Source: Acidobacteriota bacterium (lineage in GTDB: Bacteria; Acidobacteriota; Terriglobia; Bryobacterales; Bryobacteraceae). From it: 64,000 bases of DNA. The position numbers and the translations under genes were made by a program. The stretch is taken from assembly GCA_017307505.1 (NCBI GenBank), contig JAFKEE010000034.1, positions 124,001 through 188,000 on the forward strand. Reading direction: 5' to 3'. The notes beneath the pieces are model-generated. The model was not told where the DNA came from, did no database searches, and saw nothing but the letters and a program-made list of their open reading frames with translations. Numbering within the stretch: position 1 is the stretch's first letter; the number at the start of each line of letters is the position of its first letter. Below are positions 7,114 through 17,377 of this stretch, piece by piece.

Positions 7114-8061
7114 CTACTTCTCGGCCGGAACCCCGGAGAGCTCCACGCGCAGCCCGGCCTGCTGGTAGGCTTCCAGCAGAGCCCCGGCGGCCGGTCCATA
7201 GGCCGGGGTGACAACATGCATATCGTTTGTGCGCTCCACCCGCCGCCGGAACTCCTCCATCAGCAGTTCGCTCTTGAAGACGCCGCCGATGGGGGCCACC
7301 GGCACCATCTCCCCCCTCGGGAACAACTGCATCCGTGTGGCGCTGGTGATGCCGGACAACTGTTGTGCCGCCTCGCTCAGAATGTCCGCCGCCACCTCAT
7401 CGCCCTGTGAAGCCGCGCGGACCACAATCTGCGACATCGCCGCGATCTTGGGCCGGGGGAACTCCGGCGTGTAGAACTTGTGCATCAGCTCGTTGGCGTT
7501 GGCCGCGCCGGTGGCCTCGAGCAGCAGCGCCCGCAGCACGGTCTCCGGGCCCCAGCCCTCCTCCATGCGCAGCGCGGCCCGCAGACCCTGGCGCGTGATG
7601 TCGAAGCCGCCGCCTTCGTCGCCGTAGATATAGCCCCAGCCGCCGACCCGGGCGAACTTACCCGTGCCATTGCGGCCATAGCTGATGGAACCGGTCCCAC
7701 CGATTGTGATGATGCCCGGACGGCCCGCATGGGCTCCCGCCAGCGCGATGACGGCGTCGTTGGTGACCACCCGGCTGCCGATGGAGAACATCTCGGCAAT
7801 CAATGAGTCCTTATCGGCCGGCCCGCCGGAGAAGCCCAGGCAGGCGGCGCGGAAGTGGGTGTCGGCCGGCAGTCCGGCTGCTTCCCGGGCCTGGCCCACA
7901 CAGCCGCCAATGGCGCCCATGAATTTGGCGCGCGCCTCCGAGGCACTGACGTGATTGCATGGCCCGCCACGGCCGATGCCCAGCACACGGCCTGTCTCAT
8001 CGCCGATCAGCGCGGTTGTCGACGACTGCCCGCCGTCCACCCCAAGAAAGTACTCAGCCAC
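7114..8061 (-). CDS. BadF/BadG-type N-acetylglucosamine kinase-like ATPase
   Basis: Sugar kinase of the ASKHA superfamily, 315 residues, closest in pattern to eukaryotic-type N-acetylglucosamine kinases. The phosphate-1 loop VDGGQSST (residues 8-15), the Asp of TNDAVIALAGA (phosphate-2/catalytic region, about 100), the adenosine-side GGTGSI (about 121) and the GDEGGGFDI block (about 148) are present. It likely phosphorylates an amino sugar released by wall recycling or polysaccharide breakdown. It begins 6 bp after the GT-C gene stop, so the two should be co-transcribed. Confidence 0.85.
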   Translation of the reverse strand: MAEYFLGVDGGQSSTTALIGDETGRVLGIGRGGPCNHVSASEARAKFMGAIGGCVGQAREAAGLPADTHFRAACLGFSGGPADKDSLIAEMFSIGSRVVTNDAVIALAGAHAGRPGIITIGGTGSISYGRNGTGKFARVGGWGYIYGDEGGGFDITRQGLRAALRMEEGWGPETVLRALLLEATGAANANELMHKFYTPEFPRPKIAAMSQIVVRAASQGDEVAADILSEAAQQLSGITSATRMQLFPRGEMVPVAPIGGVFKSELLMEEFRRRVERTNDMHVVTPAYGPAAGALLEAYQQAGLRVELSGVPAEK

Positions 8062-8067
8062 TCTGTG

Positions 8068-10257
8068 TCACTCCAGCTTATACAGTCGCACGTTGTCCAC
8101 CATGGCCGTCTGCCGGATGCCCCACAGGTCGGCGTGCTCCCGGAAGTCGTCTGCCCGGTAGTCGTCATCGCTCAGCAGCAGGTAGCCTACGCCGTCCCGC
8201 TTCAACTCGTCGATGGCCATCCGGCGCATGCCCAGTGGCGGAGCGAGGCCGCTCACTTTCGGCTCGTGCGTCAACTCGCGCCACGTACCGGAGGCGTCCC
8301 GGCCCTCCAGCTTCAGCCGAACCGCATACTGGTCTCTCGTCACGTCCAGCCTGACGGTGTCGACGGTCCGTGCGTGCCCGAATGCCACTTCCACAAACAT
8401 GCCCGGCCGGATGCCCGCCCAGGAACGCCAGCGGGTGACCGGCGAGTTGTCGAAGGCCTTCTGGACATCCCAGGCGGACGGGCGCGCCTGCAGGCGCCAG
8501 TCGTCGTCCCGAGGGAGCTCCCGCTTCTGGGAGAGGATCCGAAACTCGGTGATGCTCCAGACATCCCGAGACGCCGGCGTCCCTCGTTCCGGCGAAGCCG
8601 TCTGCACCACGCGCAGGCCTGTCAGGGACTGGGCCGGGAACTGGAACTCGATCTGCTGCTCGGGCTGGAACTCGGCCACCAGGGGGGTGAGCAGGTAGTC
8701 CCGCAGTTGCTCGTTCGACCCGCTCTGGAAGCTGGCCCGGATCTCCCGCGACGTATAGCTCTCCGCGATGGGAGACATGGAGTAGATGACCGCACCCTCC
8801 GGCGTAGCTCCCTCCACCATGCGCGCCAGCCGGTAGGCGGGCCACTTGTCCGCCAGCCACGCCTCGACCTTCTTCCCGCGCAGCGCCTGCTTGAACGGGA
8901 TCTTGTCGATGCGCCAGCCGTAGGGATCGCAGTAGCGGTCGGGTTGGCCGGGAAAGCTCAGGAATGCGTGCGCCAGCACCAGCACGGGTAGCGTCAGGGA
9001 AGGAAGCCCGGCGGCCAGCGCCAGCGACCAGAACGGCAAGGCGGGGATCAGGAAGCGCGTGCCGATGTTGGCGGCATAGGTCAGCGAGAACAGCACCGCA
9101 CACACGAGGGCCCTGCGCCCAAACTTCGACCGGAGGCCCAGCAACGCGAGCGGAGTGAGCAGGAACAAGGGGCCGAGGAAGCCGCCCAGGATCCGGCCGC
9201 GCAGCGTCAGTTCCAGCGGGATCTGTTGCCAGCTCTCCAGTCCGACATACCAGCGCATGGAACGCGAGTAGTCGTCCTCGAAACTGGCATGGACGAACGG
9301 GTTCGGGAAGTAGGCATTCAGCAGCGGAGCGAACGGGTTGCCGGTCCAGATCCAGTTGCGCAGCACCCACGGCAGCACCATGCAGGCTGCCGGGATGCAG
9401 GCGATGACGATATGACGCCAGCGGCGCTGGAACGCATACCGCAGCACCACGTAGACGACGGCCAGGAAGGCCGTGTACTTCAGTGCATAGCAGAACCCCG
9501 CCAGCAGTCCGGTGAGCGCCGGGGGCGCGTCGATCTCGCACAGGTAGAAGACGGCGAACAGCAGGCACGCCACGGCGACATCGTTGTAGGCGCTGGCGCC
9601 GTCGATCATCACGACGGGACTGATGAGGACGAACAGTCCGGCCGCGGCGCCCGCACCGGGAATCCCCTGGCGCTGCCCGTAGCGCAGCAGCAGCAGCGGC
9701 AGCACCAGCAGGAAAGCGCAGTGCACGAGCGCGGCAGCCGAGTGCCGTCCGAACGCCCAGGCGGAGAGGAACAACATCTCCAATCCCTGAGACAGGAAGG
9801 AGTACATGTTCGACGAGATGAGCTTGAACCCGTGCGCCCGGTAGAAGTGGCCGACGACGCCCAGGTGATACGAGCTGCCATCCGGGCTCCACTCGGGCGC
9901 CATGGCGTAGATCACGGCGATTACGGCAAACACCGTGTAGGGCGGCCAGAACGTCCACTGCCATAAACGGGGCAGGGCAGGGAGGCGCTCGCCGCTCACC
10001 TGGTAAGCGCGCGTCTTCCAGACCGCTGCGAACACAAGCACGCCTAGGACCAGGAACGTCGCGTCATAGATAAGGTGCACGCAGGCGAGCAGGAAGATGA
10101 GGAGGCTCAGCACCGGCGCGCCGGCCACAAACCCGAACAGGTGCTGCTCTTCGCGTGTGAAGTTTGGCTTCAGCCGCTGCAGCAGCAACCGGCCCAGGCC
10201 AAAAGCCGTGGCGATGGTGAACAGCGCTCCAAAGAGGATGGAAAACGCTTTGGGCAT
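8068..10257 (-). CDS. GT-C (GT39-like) membrane glycosyltransferase with C-terminal discoidin-like domain
   Basis: A 729-residue integral membrane protein. Residues 1-450 hold about eleven hydrophobic helices in the pattern of lipid-sugar-dependent GT-C transferases, with an acidic first loop. The soluble remainder ends in a domain (about 570-729) with alternating strands resembling an F5/8 type C (discoidin) carbohydrate-binding module: DVQKAFDNSPVTRWRSW, then VRLDVT and VDNVRLYKLE. The acceptor is unknown. Start is ATG at 10257, 11 bp after the lipoprotein stop. It may extend or decorate a cell-surface glycan. Confidence 0.75.
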   Translation of the reverse strand: MPKAFSILFGALFTIATAFGLGRLLLQRLKPNFTREEQHLFGFVAGAPVLSLLIFLLACVHLIYDATFLVLGVLVFAAVWKTRAYQVSGERLPALPRLWQWTFWPPYTVFAVIAVIYAMAPEWSPDGSSYHLGVVGHFYRAHGFKLISSNMYSFLSQGLEMLFLSAWAFGRHSAAALVHCAFLLVLPLLLLRYGQRQGIPGAGAAAGLFVLISPVVMIDGASAYNDVAVACLLFAVFYLCEIDAPPALTGLLAGFCYALKYTAFLAVVYVVLRYAFQRRWRHIVIACIPAACMVLPWVLRNWIWTGNPFAPLLNAYFPNPFVHASFEDDYSRSMRWYVGLESWQQIPLELTLRGRILGGFLGPLFLLTPLALLGLRSKFGRRALVCAVLFSLTYAANIGTRFLIPALPFWSLALAAGLPSLTLPVLVLAHAFLSFPGQPDRYCDPYGWRIDKIPFKQALRGKKVEAWLADKWPAYRLARMVEGATPEGAVIYSMSPIAESYTSREIRASFQSGSNEQLRDYLLTPLVAEFQPEQQIEFQFPAQSLTGLRVVQTASPERGTPASRDVWSITEFRILSQKRELPRDDDWRLQARPSAWDVQKAFDNSPVTRWRSWAGIRPGMFVEVAFGHARTVDTVRLDVTRDQYAVRLKLEGRDASGTWRELTHEPKVSGLAPPLGMRRMAIDELKRDGVGYLLLSDDDYRADDFREHADLWGIRQTAMVDNVRLYKLE

Positions 10258-10268
10258 CCGGCCGCGTC

Positions 10269-10799
10269 CTACTGAACGAACCCGATGCTGGTGATAATGA
10301 AGCCGCGCTGGACTCCGTCAGCAGGGGAGGTCCACAGTTTGTCGATCTCCAGCCGCACAAGATTCGGACGCTCGGTGGTGAGCCACTCTGCCGGTACCGG
10401 TTTCTCGAAGATGCGCTGCCCTGGCTTCGGGAATTCCAGGGTGTCCAGCAGCCGGGAGTTGATGGCGATGGTGATCTTCACCGGGCCCGTCTGTTCGAAA
10501 GTGACATCGGGTACGGTGAGATCGGCCTTCAACCGTAGCGACTTCGTTGTCGGAACCTGGAATTGGAACGTCGGGGATTTGGTCACCCAGCGCCACGAGC
10601 CGTCGTGCAGGTCCGGCACAACACCGGAGATGAAATGGTCTGCCGCGCTGGGCATGCTCATGCCGATGAAATGGCTCAGTTTGGCATCCCCGCCCATTTC
10701 CACCGGTTTGCGTTGAACAGGAGGGCGGTAGGGCTCTGGATACTTCACGCAGCCGGCGAACAACAGAGGCAACAACAGGATCAGGGTACGGCCTTGCAT
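10269..10799 (-). CDS. Secreted lipoprotein of unknown function
   Basis: 176 residues with a type II signal peptide: a hydrophobic run and lipobox LFAGC (Cys17). The mature part is beta-rich, with VPDVTFEQTGPVKITIAIN and WLTTERPNLVRLEIDKLW suggesting a carbohydrate-binding or jelly-roll-like fold, but I do not recognise a family. Its ATG directly follows the nth stop codon (TAA then ATG), so translation is probably coupled. The GT-C gene follows after 11 bp, which suggests a surface-glycan role. Confidence 0.75.
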   Translation of the reverse strand: MQGRTLILLLPLLFAGCVKYPEPYRPPVQRKPVEMGGDAKLSHFIGMSMPSAADHFISGVVPDLHDGSWRWVTKSPTFQFQVPTTKSLRLKADLTVPDVTFEQTGPVKITIAINSRLLDTLEFPKPGQRIFEKPVPAEWLTTERPNLVRLEIDKLWTSPADGVQRGFIITSIGFVQ

Positions 10800-11471
10800 T
10801 TACAACACTGCCTTGTCTTTTGCGTAGCACAATCCTTCCAGCGGGCACGCCCCGCAGCGCGGCTTGCGGGCCACGCAGATCTCACGTCCGAAGTGGATCA
10901 CCTGGTGGGAGAAGAGAATCCAGCGGTCCTGCGGCAGGATCTTCATAAGATCCTGCTCTACCTTTACCGGATTGGTCTCTTTCGTCAGGTCGAGTCGCAG
11001 GGCGATGCGGCCGACATGCGTATCGACCACCACGCCGCTGGGGATTCCGAACGCGGTGCCGAGGACTACGTTCGAGGTCTTGCGGGCCGCGCCCGGAACG
11101 GTGAGCAGTTGCTCGATTGTGCGAGGAATCTCGCCGCCAAAGTCCTGGATGAGCGTGCGTGCCGCGCCGATGATGCTCTTGGCCTTGTTGTTGAAGAACC
11201 CCGTGGACCGGATGACCTCGGAGACTTCGCGCACATCGGCTACCGCGAGATCCTGCATCGTGGGGAAACGCCTGAACAGTTCCGGAGTGACCATGTTCAC
11301 GCGGGCATCCGTGCATTGGGCCGACAGGATGGTCGCTACCAGCAACTCCCAGGCATTCGAGTGGTTCAAAGCACAGGTGACGTTAGGATAGCGCTGCGAC
11401 AATGCATCAAGAATGCGATAGAGGCGTTCCTTGCGCTCGGCCGCGGTGCGAGGCCGTGAAACTTTGCTCAT
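10800..11471 (-). CDS. nth: Endonuclease III
   Basis: DNA glycosylase/AP lyase of base excision repair for oxidised pyrimidines, 223 residues. The helix-hairpin-helix is LLTVPGAARKTSNVVL with catalytic Lys131, and catalytic Asp150 is in VVDTHVGR. The [4Fe-4S] ligands Cys199, 206, 209 and 215 have the standard C-x6-C-x2-C-x5-C spacing. The hairpin reads PGAAR rather than the common PGVGR, a mild deviation. It is the first gene of a five-gene minus-strand run and is divergent from the TMTC-like gene with only 26 bp between starts. Confidence 0.95.
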   Translation of the reverse strand: MSKVSRPRTAAERKERLYRILDALSQRYPNVTCALNHSNAWELLVATILSAQCTDARVNMVTPELFRRFPTMQDLAVADVREVSEVIRSTGFFNNKAKSIIGAARTLIQDFGGEIPRTIEQLLTVPGAARKTSNVVLGTAFGIPSGVVVDTHVGRIALRLDLTKETNPVKVEQDLMKILPQDRWILFSHQVIHFGREICVARKPRCGACPLEGLCYAKDKAVL

Positions 11472-11497
11472 GAGAGTGCAGTTGGAATTGCTCTAAC

Positions 11498-13018
11498 ATG
11501 GTAGCATTGCGTTTCCGGATTCTCCTTGTAGTGGCTGCTCTGTTAGCGTTTTGCGGCGCGCTGTGGGCCCCTTTTCAGTTCGACGATTTCTCGCTTCTCA
11601 GTGATCCATCGCTGAATTCCCCCGACGGTTGGCGTCACGTCTTCACTGCCACGCAAACGCGGCCTCTGACGTTCCTTTCGTTCTGGCTGAATCTGCGGGT
11701 TTCCGAGGCGCCCTGGACTTTCCACCTGGTTAGCCTGGTGCTGCACCTGATCTGTGTGTGGCTGGCCTCGGGGCTGCTGCTGGAACTGCTGCCGCTGCGA
11801 GCGGCCTGGCTGGCCGGGGCGGTGTTTGCCTTCCATCCTCTGCAGACGGAGGCGGTGGCTTACGTCTTCTCGCGGGGCACGCTGCTGGCGACCTTGTTCT
11901 GCCTGCTTTCGTTGTCGTGCTGGTTGCAGAAGCGGCGCTGGTGGGCCTGTGGGCTATTTGTCTGCGCGCTGCTGGCGAAGGAGGAGGTGGCTGCCTTTCC
12001 GCTGTTCCTGGCGCTGCTGGAATGGTCGACACGACGGAACCGGGAGGCGGTGGCGCCTGTCATCGCCATGTGTGCGGCGGCCCTGGCTGCCGGGCTTCGG
12101 ACCATCTATGCGACTGCAGTGATTGCGGGCTCGGGCGCGGGGACGCAGTCCGGGCTGACTTCGTTCGACTACTTCAGCTACCAGGGCGTCGCGATCGTCC
12201 GCTATCTGCAATTGCTGCTGGTGCCGCTTGGATTCACGGTCGATGCGGAAGTGAGAGTCCATCCGCTGGCCGCGGCGCTGGCCTGGGGTGTGATTGCCGT
12301 TGTGGCGATTCTGGCGTGGCGGACGGTGCGGGCGGCACAGCCCGGCTTCTGGATTCTGGGCGGACTGCTGCTGCTACTGCCGAGCTCCTCTGTCTTTCCG
12401 GCGGAAGACCTGGCGGCCGACCGCCGCATGTACCTGCCGCTCTTCTGCTTCGCCGCGCTGTTCGGCATGCTGATGCAGAAGTCGAACCGGAATCTGCTCT
12501 ACGGCTATGCGGCCATTCTTATTGTGTTGAGCTTTGCACAGACCCGCATCTGGATGTCGCCGCAGTCGCTGTGGATGGAGGCGGCGCGGCGCGCGCCTTC
12601 CAAGATCCGGCCCAAACGGCAACTGGCTCGGGTGGTGCAGCCGGCGCAGGCGGTAGAGCTGATGGAGGAGGCGAAGCGGCTGGCTCCGCAGGACGCGGCG
12701 GTAGCTACGGATCTGGGGCTCAGCTATCTGCGCGCGAATCAGCCGGAACTGGCGCTGGGTGAGTTCGGAAGGGCCTTGGCGCTGGACCCGAATTCGGCCT
12801 CGGCGATCCACAATCGCGGGATGGCACTTTTGCTATTGGGTCAGACGGAGGCGGCGAAGGGAGATTTCGCACGGGCCCTGGAGAAGGACCCGTGCCTGTT
12901 TGATGCCCACTGGAATCTGCGCCGTTTGGGTGTCGTTCGCTCGATACCCGCCGGCTGTGCCTGGACGCGGCGCCAGGCGGAAGTGCTGCTGCGGCCCGAA
13001 CTCAGTTCGGCGCCGTAA
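11498..13018 (+). CDS. TMTC-like membrane protein with C-terminal TPRs
   Basis: 506 residues. The N-terminal two-thirds is a multi-pass GT-C-like module with DDFSLL in the first lumenal/periplasmic loop, TRPLTFLSFWLN and HPLQTEAVAYVFSR, all signatures of the O-mannosyltransferase TMTC group. The last about 120 residues hold two tetratricopeptide repeats (GLSYLRANQPELALGEFGRA and GMALLLLGQTEAAKGDFARA). A protein or lipid glycosyltransferase role is likely but the substrate is unknown. The start ATG at 11498 lies 26 bp from the divergent nth start. The 3' end overlaps the convergent zinc-ribbon gene by 17 bp. Confidence 0.8.
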   Translation: MVALRFRILLVVAALLAFCGALWAPFQFDDFSLLSDPSLNSPDGWRHVFTATQTRPLTFLSFWLNLRVSEAPWTFHLVSLVLHLICVWLASGLLLELLPLRAAWLAGAVFAFHPLQTEAVAYVFSRGTLLATLFCLLSLSCWLQKRRWWACGLFVCALLAKEEVAAFPLFLALLEWSTRRNREAVAPVIAMCAAALAAGLRTIYATAVIAGSGAGTQSGLTSFDYFSYQGVAIVRYLQLLLVPLGFTVDAEVRVHPLAAALAWGVIAVVAILAWRTVRAAQPGFWILGGLLLLLPSSSVFPAEDLAADRRMYLPLFCFAALFGMLMQKSNRNLLYGYAAILIVLSFAQTRIWMSPQSLWMEAARRAPSKIRPKRQLARVVQPAQAVELMEEAKRLAPQDAAVATDLGLSYLRANQPELALGEFGRALALDPNSASAIHNRGMALLLLGQTEAAKGDFARALEKDPCLFDAHWNLRRLGVVRSIPAGCAWTRRQAEVLLRPELSSAP

Positions 13019-13805
13019 TCACGAAGTCGGTCTTCAGGAACTGCCAGTCCGGCAGTTCATAGATCTTCATCTTCGTGTTGAGCAGAGACTCAAACTCTTT
13101 GGTGCCATTTGCCGGCACGCTGCCCACTTTGGCGTCAATGACGGAGACGGGTTCGGTGTCGGGCTTTGAATCCACGGGCTTCAATACGACCTGGAGCTCC
13201 AGGCCCGTGATTTCGGCGGGCGAGTGGTTGACGACGGTGAACCGGACGACCGGCTTCTTGGCCTCATTCTCGAAAAGGCGGACGCCCACCACTTCCACAT
13301 ACTTAGCGTAGGGGTTCTTGGAGGAGCCGGCGGCCGGCAGCTTGGTTGCGGTGGCATCGGCGTTTGAGGTGGAGCCACGGCCGCCGACAAACCGGTAGAG
13401 TCCGAACAGCGCTCCGCCGAGAACCGCCAAGGTCAGGATGCCCACCATCCACGCCGGCATGCCTTTCTTGGGTTCAGCGATTGTGTAGACGGGCTGAACG
13501 GGAGGCGGCGTGTACTGCTGCTGCGGCGGGGGGGCATATTGCTGCGGCGGGGGCGCGTACTGAGGTTGAGGCGGCGGTGCATACTGCGGCTGAGGCGCGG
13601 GGTACTGCTGCGGCGGCGGAGCGTACTGCGGCGGTTGCGGAGGCGGGGCAGCCTGCGGAGCATATTGAGGCTGCTGGGGTTGCGGTGGGGCAGGGGCGGG
13701 AGGCTGGCCCCCGGCGGCCTGCTGGCGGCGCTCCGCGCAGGTAGGACATTCTGAGTAGGAGGGAGGGACCTCCCGGCCGCATTGTGGACAGATCCAGGTG
13801 AACAT
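13002..13805 (-). CDS. Zinc-ribbon, proline-repeat, single-pass membrane protein
   Basis: 267 residues. Residues 6-23 form a zinc ribbon (CPQCG...CPTC). Residues about 35-105 are a low-complexity linker of PQYAPPP-type repeats. One transmembrane helix (about 118-140) follows, then a C-terminal beta-rich domain (VVRFTVVNHSPAEITGLELQVVL) that looks like an exported or extracytoplasmic Ig-like fold. A function is not established. ATG at 13805 has no Shine-Dalgarno but a TATAAA box ends 8 nt upstream. A protein with the same architecture is encoded at 23713-24579. Confidence 0.8.
   Translation of the reverse strand: MFTWICPQCGREVPPSYSECPTCAERRQQAAGGQPPAPAPPQPQQPQYAPQAAPPPQPPQYAPPPQQYPAPQPQYAPPPQPQYAPPPQQYAPPPQQQYTPPPVQPVYTIAEPKKGMPAWMVGILTLAVLGGALFGLYRFVGGRGSTSNADATATKLPAAGSSKNPYAKYVEVVGVRLFENEAKKPVVRFTVVNHSPAEITGLELQVVLKPVDSKPDTEPVSVIDAKVGSVPANGTKEFESLLNTKMKIYELPDWQFLKTDFVITAPN
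13505..13700 (-). repeat. Proline-glutamine-tyrosine coding repeat
   Basis: An iterated coding repeat for PQYAPPP/QQYAPPP units in the linker of the zinc-ribbon protein. Such runs are prone to length change. Confidence 0.7.
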
Positions 13806-13813
13806 GTGGGTTC

Positions 13814-13819
13814 TTTATA
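13814..13819 (-). promoter_or_regulatory. Candidate -10 box (leaderless) for zinc-ribbon gene
   Basis: TATAAA on the minus strand, ending 8 nt before the ATG at 13805. No Shine-Dalgarno lies between, fitting a leaderless transcript. Confidence 0.45.
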
Positions 13820-13890
13820 CTTTAGACCTTTTACTTGTATCGCTTGGTCAGGTCATTTGATAGATGCGGCCCGAGCCGCTCCGGTTGCCC

Positions 13891-14997
13891 CTACGCCACG
13901 CGATATCGTTCGATCTCCTGTGGTATCAGTTCGATGCCGAAACCGGGGCTCTGCCGGGGCGTCAAATACCCGTTCACCGGCTTCATGGGATTGGCCAGGA
14001 CGCTGTCGAACATCTTGACCCCGGAGGCGGCCAGGAAGTACTCGACGAAGATGGCGTTCGGGATCGCCGCGCAAAGCTGGCTGTGGAAGTCCCAGTTGTA
14101 GTGCGGGGCGATGGGGATGTCGAGGGCGGCGGCCATGTGAGCGACTTTCAACCATTCGCTGACTCCGCCGACCACGGTGACATCGGGTTGGAGAATCTCG
14201 GCGGCGCGGGTCTCGACGAGCTGGGCGAAGGCCCAGCGGGTGGCCTCCAATTCGCCGGTCGCGACGGGCGTGCGGATTGCTTCCGCGATCTTGGCCATGG
14301 CGGTCAGATTGTCGGCCCGCACCGGTTCTTCGATCCAGAACGGCTCGAACTCCTCCAGTCGATCCATGGCTGCGATTGCTTCGGGTGCGCTCTTCCAGCC
14401 GCCGTTGGCGTCGAGCAGAATGTCGACGTCGTCGCCCAGCGCCCGGCGGACCGCGCCGATCCGTTTAGCGTCCTCGCGGGAGGACTGGCCTCCGACCTTG
14501 AGCTTCAAGGCCGTGAAGCCCTGTTCGACGACGGCGGCGGTCTCGCGCACCAGATCGTCCAGCGTCTGGCCTTCGCGGTAGTAGCCGCCGGTGGCATAGC
14601 AGCGCAGCTTGCGGGAATGGACGCCGAGCAGTTCCATGACCGGCAGCCTGGCAGCCTTGCCGCGCAGGTCCCACAGGGCGATGTCGATGGCACTGATCGT
14701 TCGGAGAGCGGCGCCTCGGCGTCCGGCCTGGATCGATTGCCGGTACATCTCGCCCCAGAGGTACTCGGTGTCGAGCGCGTTGGCGCCAAGCAGCAGCGGG
14801 CGGTAGATCTGGTTCACCAGTTCGACCATCGCCTTCGAGCCGTCGTAGCCCAGCGTGAAGCCTGTTCCGGAGAGTCCATCCTCGGTGTGGATGGTGACAA
14901 TCAGGTGATCGCGGTGCGTAATCAGCCGCACAGCATCGGCTACGGGCTTGGGCAGGGGGATCGATATGGCGATGGCTTCAACCTGGAGGATCTTCAT
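13891..14997 (-). CDS. Enolase-superfamily enzyme (mandelate racemase/muconate lactonizing type)
   Basis: 368 residues from the ATG at 14997; the frame extends further upstream but without a family-like sequence. Catalytic pattern: the Lys pair in LKLKVG (about 165), metal ligands Asp in LDANGG (about 197), Glu in WIEEPV and Glu in GELEATRW, and His in PHYNWDFH (about 300). It should abstract the alpha-proton of a carboxylate, most often a sugar acid or muconate-like substrate; the exact reaction cannot be assigned. The divergent NadD-like gene starts only 18 bp away, so each promoter must lie inside the other coding region. Confidence 0.85.
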   Translation of the reverse strand: MKILQVEAIAISIPLPKPVADAVRLITHRDHLIVTIHTEDGLSGTGFTLGYDGSKAMVELVNQIYRPLLLGANALDTEYLWGEMYRQSIQAGRRGAALRTISAIDIALWDLRGKAARLPVMELLGVHSRKLRCYATGGYYREGQTLDDLVRETAAVVEQGFTALKLKVGGQSSREDAKRIGAVRRALGDDVDILLDANGGWKSAPEAIAAMDRLEEFEPFWIEEPVRADNLTAMAKIAEAIRTPVATGELEATRWAFAQLVETRAAEILQPDVTVVGGVSEWLKVAHMAAALDIPIAPHYNWDFHSQLCAAIPNAIFVEYFLAASGVKMFDSVLANPMKPVNGYLTPRQSPGFGIELIPQEIERYRVA

Positions 14998-15014
14998 CTC
15001 GCTACGATGATGGC

Positions 15015-15608
15015 ATGGAATTCCTGTGGGGCGGCGGGCTGAAGAGAGAGACGGTGGCCCTGCTGCCCGGCGCCTGGAATCCTCCCACGTTGGCTCACCT
15101 GGCGATGGCCGAAGCTTCACTCATTTGGGCGGAGGAGGCGGTACTCGTGCTGCCGCGGGCGTTTCCCCACAAAGCTCCGGAGGGCGCGCCGTTGGAGCGG
15201 CGGGCGGAATGGCTGGTGGCGTTGGCTGGCCAGCGTCCAGGTTTGGCGGTGGCCTGGAGCGACGGCGGTTTATTCATCGACATGGCGCGGGAGGTGCGGC
15301 AGGCGTTGAACGCGAACCGGGTCCTGCTGGTGTGCGGCCGGGATGCGGCGGAGCGGATCGTCGGTTGGGATTACGGGGCGGGCGATTCGATTGACCGGCA
15401 ACTGGAAGAGTATGAGCTGCTGGTGGCTCCGCGGCAGGGCGAGTATGTGCCGCCGGCCGGGTTGGCGGCACGGGTCCACGCTTTGCACCTGGGCGACGGG
15501 TGGCACGACGTGTCGTCTTCGGAAGTGCGCGCACGCATGGCCTCCGGGCAGGAGTGGGCAAGCCTGGTGCCTGGCGAGATCCGGGATTCTGTCCGCGCCG
15601 CTTACTAG
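15015..15608 (+). CDS. NadD-like nucleotidyltransferase (divergent)
   Basis: 197 residues with two hallmarks of the cytidylyltransferase-like fold: [16 protein letters not shown] (residues 19-34, standing in for the GxFxPxHxGH ATP-binding loop; the first His is replaced) and [10 protein letters not shown] near the C-terminus (ISSTxIR signature). Nicotinate-mononucleotide adenylylation is possible but not proven, since the first His of the HxGH signature is replaced. The ATG at 15015 has no good ribosome site; GTG at about 15051 after AGAGAGA would also keep the whole domain. It converges on rpoD with 3 bp between stop codons. Confidence 0.7.
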   Translation: MEFLWGGGLKRETVALLPGAWNPPTLAHLAMAEASLIWAEEAVLVLPRAFPHKAPEGAPLERRAEWLVALAGQRPGLAVAWSDGGLFIDMAREVRQALNANRVLLVCGRDAAERIVGWDYGAGDSIDRQLEEYELLVAPRQGEYVPPAGLAARVHALHLGDGWHDVSSSEVRARMASGQEWASLVPGEIRDSVRAAY

Positions 15609-15611
15609 CGG

Positions 15612-17297
<1,686 letters not shown>

Positions 17298-17377
17298 GGA
17301 AACCTCGCCAGTAATCCCCTTGCCTATACGTCTCACTCATAGTACAACAGCGCGTCCGATGAGTTGTGCGGAGCGCG

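Noticed and set aside
7855-8991. 378-codon plus-strand frame over kinase/GT-C genes
   Set aside because: Antisense shadow; no ribosome site or family match.
13505-13700. CRISPR-like iteration
   Set aside because: The iteration is in-frame coding sequence for a Pro-Gln-Tyr linker, with no spacers.
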